A stretch of DNA of 64,000 nt, taken from contig NZ_JNWO01000018.1 in NCBI RefSeq assembly GCF_000716435.1, positions 62,001 to 126,000 on the forward strand, given 5' to 3'. The notes under the pieces were generated by a model. It was given only the letters and a program-made list of their open reading frames with translations. It did no database searches and was not told the origin of the DNA. Of this stretch, positions 58,469 through 64,000 are shown one piece after another. The stretch's first letter is position 1, and each line of letters begins with the position of its first letter. The position numbers and the translations under genes are program-made. Source of the stretch: Streptomyces xylophagus (GTDB lineage: Bacteria > Actinomycetota > Actinomycetes > Streptomycetales > Streptomycetaceae).

Positions 58469-59566
58469 CTACAAACAACGCAAGACAGCCTCAGCCATCA
58501 CCCCGTACCCCTCGTCATTGGGGTGCAGCTGATCCCCAAAGTCATACGCCGGGTGCAGCCGATCCGAGTCATCCGGATCGGCCATCACCCGATTCAGATC
58601 AACAACCCCATCAAACTCCCCGGAACAACGAACCCACTCGTTGACCTCATGGCTCACCTTCGCCGCCCGCTCCCCCCAGTGATCCGACCCCCCGAACGGC
58701 AACAAGGTCCCCCCGATCACGGTGAGTCCACGAGCCTGCCGTATCAACTCCCGGTACCCAGCGATGACTTCACCCGCAGAAACCACCGGCGCCGGCTTAT
58801 ACGTAGGCTGCGCATCCGTCTCACTGAACCCGATGTCGTTCAGCCCCAGCAACACGACAAGCGTGGACACCCCAGGCCGGTCGAGCACATCACGCCGTAG
58901 CCGACGAACCCCCTTCTCCCCGTACCACGCGGAGTCGTTGAGCAGCAGATTCCCCCCGATCCCGGCATTCAGCACAGGCCGCCCCGTCCGCTCGGCCAAC
59001 GCGTCCGACCACCGCCGATCGGCCCCCGGCGTAGACCCGAACCCGTCGGTGATGGAGTCACCGAAAAGAGCGATCCCGTCCGCACGCCCGGAGTCGGTCT
59101 CGACGGCGGACAGGAAGTACCAGGACTCACTGGACTCCGTGAACCCGTCCCCGTCCTCGTCCAGCAGACACCCCGCACCCCGGTAACTGGTAGCGAACGC
59201 CTGCGCATGGAAGGTCGCCGGCCCGGTAGCCGTGTCGAAATACAGCGTGACGACCACCGACTCCCCTGCCGCTACGGCGAGTTGGACCGAGTCACTCACC
59301 AACTCCCCGCGTGCAGGCATCTCCCCCTCCGCCGAGCCCTCGAAGGCGAGCCGCACCACAACCCCATCGGCGGCCACAGAGCCCGCAGCGATCCGCACCG
59401 GCGAGGTCCCGTACGCGTTCGAGAACCGCACCCGCACCCTCCCGCCCCCCGCCGTCAGCCGCACGACCTGCCGTACGGACTGACGCCAGAAGCCCTCGCG
59501 GGACCAGTTCGGGGTGAAGCCTTCGCTGGGGAGCTGGGGTGACGCGGTCCAGGCAGTGGTGAACAT
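58469..59566 (-). CDS. SGNH/GDSL-type hydrolase
   Basis: A 365-residue protein with an N-terminal beta-sandwich domain (about residues 1-140) and a C-terminal SGNH domain with LFGDSITDGFG (Ser about 170), the Gly/Asn blocks (GIGGNLLLND, GLNDIG) and GDQLHPNDEGY (Asp-x-x-His). It lacks a signal peptide, so it is probably cytosolic, unlike most secreted family members. The substrate is unknown; esterase or acyl-hydrolase on glycans or lipids. A palindromic GGAACC sequence (59580-59602, around GGAACCTTGGTTCC) lies in its promoter. Confidence 0.92.
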   Translation of the reverse strand: MFTTAWTASPQLPSEGFTPNWSREGFWRQSVRQVVRLTAGGGRVRVRFSNAYGTSPVRIAAGSVAADGVVVRLAFEGSAEGEMPARGELVSDSVQLAVAAGESVVVTLYFDTATGPATFHAQAFATSYRGAGCLLDEDGDGFTESSESWYFLSAVETDSGRADGIALFGDSITDGFGSTPGADRRWSDALAERTGRPVLNAGIGGNLLLNDSAWYGEKGVRRLRRDVLDRPGVSTLVVLLGLNDIGFSETDAQPTYKPAPVVSAGEVIAGYRELIRQARGLTVIGGTLLPFGGSDHWGERAAKVSHEVNEWVRCSGEFDGVVDLNRVMADPDDSDRLHPAYDFGDQLHPNDEGYGVMAEAVLRCL

Positions 59567-59580
59567 GGCACACCTTCCAA

Positions 59581-59595
59581 AAGGAACCTTGGTTC
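59581..59595. promoter_or_regulatory. Palindromic operator candidate upstream of the GDSL gene
   Basis: GGAACCTTGGTTCC (about 59581-59595) is a 14-bp perfect palindrome about 15 bp upstream of the GDSL hydrolase start, a typical position for a repressor. The regulator is not in view. A related half-site GGAACC occurs again at 59609-59614. Confidence 0.5.
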
Positions 59596-59684
59596 CATTA
59601 GGCTAACGGAACCACAGACCCTTTTGGAAGAGTTGAGTACGCGTACTCAGGCGCCCTCGCCCAAATCACCGCAAGCTCGGAAGC

Positions 59685-59816
59685 ATGCTGTGGTCCGACC
59701 CCGACAACGAGCCTCCCGAGGAACTGCGGGAGATGCAGGTCATGTTGCGGCGGCTCGGAATCCTCATGGCACTCGCGATGGTGCTGGCGATGATCGTGAT
59801 CGGACTCTCGGGCTGA
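59685..59816 (+). CDS. 43-residue single-pass membrane protein
   Basis: A 43-residue protein too short for ordinary ORF finders. It starts MLWSDPDNEPPEELREM (acidic amphipathic) followed by a hydrophobic helix (LGILMALAMVLAMIVIG, about residues 23-41). GC3 is high and codons look normal. I recall a similar small protein between the carboxylase genes and maf in Streptomyces. Function unknown. A possible Shine-Dalgarno is weak. Confidence 0.6.
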   Translation: MLWSDPDNEPPEELREMQVMLRRLGILMALAMVLAMIVIGLSG

Positions 59817-59865
59817 ACTGTCGGGCTGACATGAGCGGCCAGGACCACGCCGATACCCTGGGCGC

Positions 59866-60486
59866 ATGACAGATCAGCCGCGCCGCCGACTCGTGCTCGC
59901 CTCCCAGTCCCCCGCCCGGCTGGGCCTGCTGCGCCAGGCCGGACTCGACCCCGAGGTGATCGTGAGCGGAGTGGACGAGGACGCCGTCAGCGCCCCCACC
60001 CCGGCCGATCTGGCGCTCGCGCTCGCCGAGGCGAAGGCCTCCGTCGTCGCCGCGAAGCCCGAGGTCAAGGGCGCGCTGGTGATCGGCTGCGACTCGGTGC
60101 TCGACCTGGACGGCGAGGCCCTCGGCAAGCCCGCCGACGCCGAGGAGGCCACCGCTCGTTGGAAGTCGATGCGCGGCCGGGCGGGCACACTCCAGACCGG
60201 CCACTGCGTCTACGACACGACGAGCGGCCGGTATGTCTCGGCCACCGCGTCCACCGTCGTCCGCTTCGGCGAGCCGACCGACGCCGAGGTCGCGGCGTAC
60301 GTCGCCTCGGGCGAACCCCTTTACGTAGCCGGGGCGTTCACACTCGACGGGCGCTCGGCGCCGTTCATCGAGGGCATCGACGGCGACCACGGCAACGTGA
60401 TCGGCATCAGCCTGCCGCTCGTTCGGCGACTGCTGGCCGAACTGGGCGTAGGGATCACGGAGTTGTGGACACCCCGAGAGGGATGA
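59866..60486 (+). CDS. Maf-like nucleotide pyrophosphatase
   Basis: A 206-residue Maf/HAM1-like protein: [16 protein letters not shown] at the N-terminus, the [16 protein letters not shown] strand (metal/catalytic Asp), and the [10 protein letters not shown] plus [16 protein letters not shown] segments. It hydrolyses modified or unwanted nucleoside triphosphates to monophosphates and may also be linked to septum formation in some bacteria. The stop codon directly abuts the stop of the convergent membrane gene. ATG start. Confidence 0.95.
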   Translation: MTDQPRRRLVLASQSPARLGLLRQAGLDPEVIVSGVDEDAVSAPTPADLALALAEAKASVVAAKPEVKGALVIGCDSVLDLDGEALGKPADAEEATARWKSMRGRAGTLQTGHCVYDTTSGRYVSATASTVVRFGEPTDAEVAAYVASGEPLYVAGAFTLDGRSAPFIEGIDGDHGNVIGISLPLVRRLLAELGVGITELWTPREG

Positions 60487-61008
60487 TCAGGAGGGGCTGG
60501 GAGCCGCCGGCGGGGTGATCGGCGCCGGGCTCCTGTCACCCGTGTCGCCCTTGTCCCCCTCACCACCCTCGGGTTCCTTGGGACCGCCGTCCGCCGGTAC
60601 CGCGCCGGAGGGGCCCTCGTGGCGGTCGTAGGTCATCAGGAGCAGGACGACCAGGGCGAGGACCACCACCATGAACACGAACGCGCCCGGGCCCACCAGG
60701 CCCCACGCGAACGCGCCCAGCAGGGCGTGCACCACGGCCACGCTGATCAGCAGGATGCGGCCGAAGCCGGCCGGGGCGCGGTCGCGCAGGGCGACGAGCA
60801 GAGCGACCAGGCCGCACAGGGCGAAGTAGAGACCGAAGACGACTCCGCCGGCCTTCGAGGACACGGACATCGCGTCCGGGTCGAGCCCGGCCAGGGACAT
60901 CTGCTGACGGTCGACGACGATCCCGAGGAACCAGTTCAGCGCGGCTACGCCGAAGGCCTCCACGAAGAGGACGATCGCCAAGATCCATGCCACCGGCCTG
61001 CGGACCAC
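60487..61008 (-). CDS. Membrane protein with Gly/Pro-rich cytoplasmic tail
   Basis: A 173-residue membrane protein with about four helices (residues 6-29, 52-72, 84-104, 106-126), then a disordered tail rich in Gly, Pro, Glu and Asp (EPEGGEGDKGDTGDR). No family motif seen. Its start is the GTG or ATG at 61008. The divergent accA2 gene lies 354 bp away. Conserved in Streptomyces to my memory. Confidence 0.8.
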   Translation of the reverse strand: MVRRPVAWILAIVLFVEAFGVAALNWFLGIVVDRQQMSLAGLDPDAMSVSSKAGGVVFGLYFALCGLVALLVALRDRAPAGFGRILLISVAVVHALLGAFAWGLVGPGAFVFMVVVLALVVLLLMTYDRHEGPSGAVPADGGPKEPEGGEGDKGDTGDRSPAPITPPAAPSPS

Positions 61009-61362
61009 CGGCCCCCACCCACTTCCGCCGTTACCCCAAGTACGTTCGAGACACCCCGAACGCTACTAACGGGTAAACCGCGGGACAAGGGTTGTGATGG
61101 GGGCAAAGAATCATTGGGCCATTCGTAGGGACTCCACAAAGAAACGGCGTGGCGCGCGGCACGCTCTCACAGAGACCTTGACCACACCGGAGGGCTAGGG
61201 TTTTACGGAGGAGTCCTGCGTACCGAGGTGCGACAAGGGATTTCGCGGGTCGAGCGGGCCTCGCATCACGCTCCGTGTGGGCAAGCTCACCACTGGGGAC
61301 GGGTCGATGCGTCGTGTCGGCAGTCCCTAAACTCGGCTTGTTTCAAGGAGGGAGCCTCAATC
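61009..61362. other. 354-bp intergenic region upstream of accA2
   Basis: No gene or known RNA is recognisable. A TAAACT (61327-61332) sits 24 bp before the ribosome-binding site and could be the accA2 -10 element; the -35 is poor. TTGACC and a TAGGGT occur around 61178-61202 with too short a spacing for a standard promoter. No strong hairpin was found by eye. The accA2 Shine-Dalgarno AAGGAGGGA is at 61345-61353. Confidence 0.4.
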
Positions 61363-63135
61363 GTGCGCAAGGTGCTCATCGCCAATCGTGGCGAAATCGC
61401 TGTCCGCGTAGCCCGGGCCTGCCGGGACGCCGGGATCGCGAGCGTGGCCGTATACGCCGACCCGGACCGGGACGCTCTGCATGTCCGCGCCGCGGATGAG
61501 GCGTTCGCCCTGGGCGGTGACACACCGGCGAGCAGTTACCTGGACATCGGCAAGGTCCTCAACGCGGCCCGCGAGTCCGGTGCCGACGCCATCCACCCCG
61601 GTTACGGATTCCTGTCGGAGAACGCCGAGTTCGCCCAGGCGGTCCTCGACGCGGACCTGATCTGGATCGGCCCGCCGCCGCAGGCGATCCGCGACCTCGG
61701 TGACAAGGTCGCCGCCCGGCACATCGCCCAGCGCGCCGGTGCCCCGCTGGTGGCCGGCACGCCGGACCCCGTCTCCGGTTCGGACGAGGTCGTCGCGTTC
61801 GCCGAGCAGCACGGGCTGCCCATCGCGATCAAGGCCGCCTTCGGTGGCGGCGGTCGCGGTCTGAAGGTGGCCCGCACGCTCGAAGAGGTTCCCGAGCTGT
61901 ACGACTCCGCGGTCCGCGAGGCCGTCGCCGCGTTCGGCCGCGGCGAGTGCTTCGTCGAGCGCTACCTGGACAAGCCCCGGCACGTGGAGACCCAGTGCCT
62001 GGCCGACTCCCACGGCAACGTGGTCGTCGTCTCGACGCGTGACTGCTCCCTCCAGCGCCGCCACCAGAAGCTCGTCGAGGAGGCGCCTGCGCCGTTCCTC
62101 TCCGACGACCAGGTCGCCGAGCTGTACGCCTCCTCGAAGGCGATCCTCAAGGAGGCCGGCTATGTCGGCGCCGGGACCGTCGAGTTCCTCGTCGGCCAGG
62201 ACGGCACGATCTCCTTCCTGGAGGTCAACACCCGCCTCCAGGTGGAGCACCCGGTCACCGAGGAGGTCGCCGGCATCGACCTCGTCCGCGAGATGTTCCG
62301 CATCGCCGACGGCGAGGAACTCGGCTACGGCGACCCCGAACTGCGCGGCCACTCCTTCGAGTTCCGCATCAACGGCGAGGACCCGGGCCGCGGCTTCCTG
62401 CCCGCGCCCGGCACCGTCACCACGTTCGCCGCGCCGTCAGGACCGGGTGTCCGCCTGGACGCCGGTGTCGAGTCGGGCTCGGTCATCGGCCCCGCGTGGG
62501 ACTCGCTGCTCGCCAAGCTGATCGTCACCGGCGCGACCCGCGAGCAGGCACTCCAGCGTGCCGCGCGTGCGCTGGACGAGTTCCAGGTCGAGGGCATGGC
62601 CACCGCGATCCCGTTCCACCGCGCGGTGGTGAGGGACCCGGCGTTCGCCCCCGAACTCACCGGCAGCCAGGACCCGTTCACGGTCCACACCCGCTGGATC
62701 GAGACCGAGTTCGTCAACGACATCAAGCCCTTCGCGGCCCCCACGGACGCCGAGGCGGACGAGGACACCGACCGCGAGACGATCGTCGTCGAGGTCGGCG
62801 GCAAGCGCCTGGAGGTCTCCCTCCCGGTCTCGCTCGGCATGTCGCTGGCCCGCACCGGCCTCGCGGCGGGCGCCAAGCCCAAGCGCCGGGCGGCCAAGAA
62901 GTCCGGCCCGGTCGCGTCCGGCGACACCCTCGCCTCGCCGATGCAGGGCACGATCGTCAAGGTCGCGGTCGAGGAGGGCCAGGAGGTCAAGGAGGGCGAC
63001 CTCATCGTCGTACTCGAGGCCATGAAGATGGAACAGCCCCTGAACGCGCACAAGTCCGGCACGATCAAGGGTCTCGGCGCGGAGGTCGGTGCGTCCATCA
63101 CGTCCGGCGCGGCGATCTGCGAGATCAAGGACTGA
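61363..63135 (+). CDS. accA2: Acetyl-/propionyl-CoA carboxylase alpha subunit (biotin carboxylase plus BCCP)
   Basis: A 590-residue alpha subunit shared by acyl-CoA carboxylases. The biotin carboxylase domain (about residues 1-450) has the ATP-grasp loop with GGGGRGLK and HLEVQ-like [15 protein letters not shown]; a linker follows; the BCCP domain is at the end with [10 protein letters not shown], where Lys555 is biotinylated. The GTG at 61363 follows AAGGAGGGA; upstream open frame is not coding. It pairs with PccB and the epsilon subunit (58174), with biotin added by BirA. Confidence 0.96.
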   Translation: MRKVLIANRGEIAVRVARACRDAGIASVAVYADPDRDALHVRAADEAFALGGDTPASSYLDIGKVLNAARESGADAIHPGYGFLSENAEFAQAVLDADLIWIGPPPQAIRDLGDKVAARHIAQRAGAPLVAGTPDPVSGSDEVVAFAEQHGLPIAIKAAFGGGGRGLKVARTLEEVPELYDSAVREAVAAFGRGECFVERYLDKPRHVETQCLADSHGNVVVVSTRDCSLQRRHQKLVEEAPAPFLSDDQVAELYASSKAILKEAGYVGAGTVEFLVGQDGTISFLEVNTRLQVEHPVTEEVAGIDLVREMFRIADGEELGYGDPELRGHSFEFRINGEDPGRGFLPAPGTVTTFAAPSGPGVRLDAGVESGSVIGPAWDSLLAKLIVTGATREQALQRAARALDEFQVEGMATAIPFHRAVVRDPAFAPELTGSQDPFTVHTRWIETEFVNDIKPFAAPTDAEADEDTDRETIVVEVGGKRLEVSLPVSLGMSLARTGLAAGAKPKRRAAKKSGPVASGDTLASPMQGTIVKVAVEEGQEVKEGDLIVVLEAMKMEQPLNAHKSGTIKGLGAEVGASITSGAAICEIKD

Positions 63136-63150
63136 CCCCACCGCACGTCG

Positions 63151-63195
63151 AGAGGTGCCCGGCGGACAGGAACAACCTGTCCGCCGGGCACCTCT
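63151..63195. terminator. Terminator with 20-bp perfect stem after accA2
   Basis: AGAGGTGCCCGGCGGACAGG (63151-63170) pairs along its whole length with CCTGTCCGCCGGGCACCTCT (63176-63195) around a 5-nt loop AACAA. It is the longest perfect hairpin in the window and lies 16 bp after the accA2 stop codon. There is no T tract. Confidence 0.85.
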
Positions 63196-63246
63196 GTAAT
63201 GTGGCGGAACAACGCCGTATCGCGCCGAGGAGGGCAGGTGGGACCC

Positions 63247-63822
63247 ATGGCCGAGACAGCCAGGCCGCCGGCGGGCCTGCGTGCCGACGCCCGCCGCAAC
63301 TACGAGCGGCTGCTGGCCGAGGCCCGCGTGTGCTTCGCGGCGCACGGTACGGACGCGTCCCTGGAGGACGTGGCCCGTCGTGCGGGCGTCGGCATCGGCA
63401 CGCTGTATCGCCACTTCCCGAACCGGCAGTCCCTGATGAGCGCGGTCTTCGAGGACGCGGTGGGCGAACTCCTCGCGCGCTCAAGGGAGTTGCTCTCCGC
63501 CCCGCAGCCGTGTGCGGCCCTGGTGACCTGGTTGCGCGAGATGGTGACCCACGCGAGCGAGTACCGGGGGCTGTCACGGGCCTTGATGGCGGTTACGTAC
63601 GACGACACGTCGGCGTTGGCCCGGTGCAGTGGTCCTATTCGGGAGGCCGGGGGTGCGTTGCTCTGCCGAGCGCAGGCCGCCGGTGACGTGCGTGGTGATG
63701 TGGAGATCGGCGACCTGCTTCAGTTGACCCATGCGATCGCGTTGGCGGCCGAGGGGAACCCTGGGGATCCTGAACTGGCTGACAGGTTGCTGACGTTGAC
63801 GTTGCGCGGGTTGAAGCCGTAG
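63247..63822 (+). CDS. TetR-family transcriptional regulator
   Basis: A 191-residue repressor. The helix-turn-helix is at about residues 20-60 (TDASLEDVARRAGVGIGTLYRHFPNRQSLM), followed by an all-helical ligand domain. The start may be ATG 63247 (12 bases from the GGAGGG) or GTG 63238, which is too close to it. It follows the accA2 terminator on the same strand and is independently transcribed. The ligand and targets are unknown. A type 1 palindrome lies beyond its stop. Confidence 0.93.
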   Translation: MAETARPPAGLRADARRNYERLLAEARVCFAAHGTDASLEDVARRAGVGIGTLYRHFPNRQSLMSAVFEDAVGELLARSRELLSAPQPCAALVTWLREMVTHASEYRGLSRALMAVTYDDTSALARCSGPIREAGGALLCRAQAAGDVRGDVEIGDLLQLTHAIALAAEGNPGDPELADRLLTLTLRGLKP

Positions 63823-63858
63823 CTCTGGTTCGATTTTCGGGTGCAGGCCGGTGGGGGC

Positions 63859-63937
63859 TGGTCGCGCAGTTCCCCGCGCCCCTTAAAAGCACCTGGGCTG
63901 GTCCGGCTTTTAGGGGCGCGGGGAACTGCGCGACCAG
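63859..63937. repeat. Dispersed intergenic palindrome, type 1
   Basis: CTGGTCGCGCAGTTCCCCGC... (63859-63889) and its reverse complement (63907-63937) form a ~31-bp stem separated by 17 bp, almost the same as the element at 25508-25582. Spacer sequences differ while the arms are conserved, which suggests selection on the hairpin. It lies downstream of the TetR gene. Confidence 0.88.
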
Positions 63938-64000
63938 CCACGACGGCGCCGCAGCCGAAAACCGCACCCGCCACCGATGCGATCAACGCCTCCGCAAATC

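Overview
This window looks like a piece of a Streptomyces chromosome. GC content is very high, with G or C at most third codon positions and many GTG starts. It carries mycothiol S-conjugate amidase, acyl-CoA carboxylase genes with an epsilon subunit, XRE/DUF397 cassettes, a LAxTG sortase substrate and a DmdR/IdeR-type iron box. The backbone gene order (mca, greA, ilvA, metB, msrA, then hutH, a GGDEF gene, enoyl-CoA hydratase, cya, birA, pccB/pccE, maf, accA2) resembles what I recall for S. coelicolor around SCO4921-SCO4968. That is memory, not a search.

Layout. 1-12.6 kb is mostly conserved backbone: the end of a TPR/NB-ARC regulator, mca and a small membrane protein, DUF4307, greA, a DrrAB-like exporter, threonine dehydratase, a MarR regulator, a degenerate sigma-factor/membrane-protein pair, cystathionine gamma-synthase and the first msrA. 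12.5-14.1 kb is a small lower-GC insertion flanked by two diverged copies of the msrA 3' end; it carries an uncharacterised protein and a stand-alone PD-(D/E)XK nuclease-like protein. 14.3-29 kb is accessory: DUF4291, a second msrA, a decayed serine hydrolase, an XRE regulator divergent from an SDR, an aldo/keto reductase with an AraC regulator, a peptidase-S51-like protein, a VOC protein, an iron-siderophore uptake operon without its ATPase, an alcohol dehydrogenase and its divergent regulator, and an ABM-truncated haemoglobin fusion.

29-45.5 kb holds cell-surface and competition functions: an EccA-like AAA ATPase, a 1109-residue subtilisin-like protease, a MacB-like ABC exporter, then a four-gene operon (SseB-like, WXG-like helical protein, 1568-residue WXG-RHS polymorphic toxin, probable immunity protein), followed by a Streptomyces cassette of HATPase, 61-residue protein, XRE-DUF5753 and DUF397. 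Between 45.4 and 45.8 kb a very structured intergenic stretch encodes, on the minus strand, a 37-residue cationic Trp-rich peptide whose Shine-Dalgarno sequence lies inside a hairpin. 45.9-64 kb returns to backbone: L,D-transpeptidase, LAxTG surface protein, lipoproteins, hutH, a GGDEF diguanylate cyclase, cya, birA, and the acyl-CoA carboxylase set (pccB, pccE, accA2) with maf and small membrane proteins.

The features I would look at first are the msrA-3'-end island, the structured peptide locus, the unassigned toxin/immunity pair, two exact-period minisatellites (17 bp and 30 bp) sitting on the 3' ends of convergent genes, and two subfamilies of dispersed intergenic palindromes.
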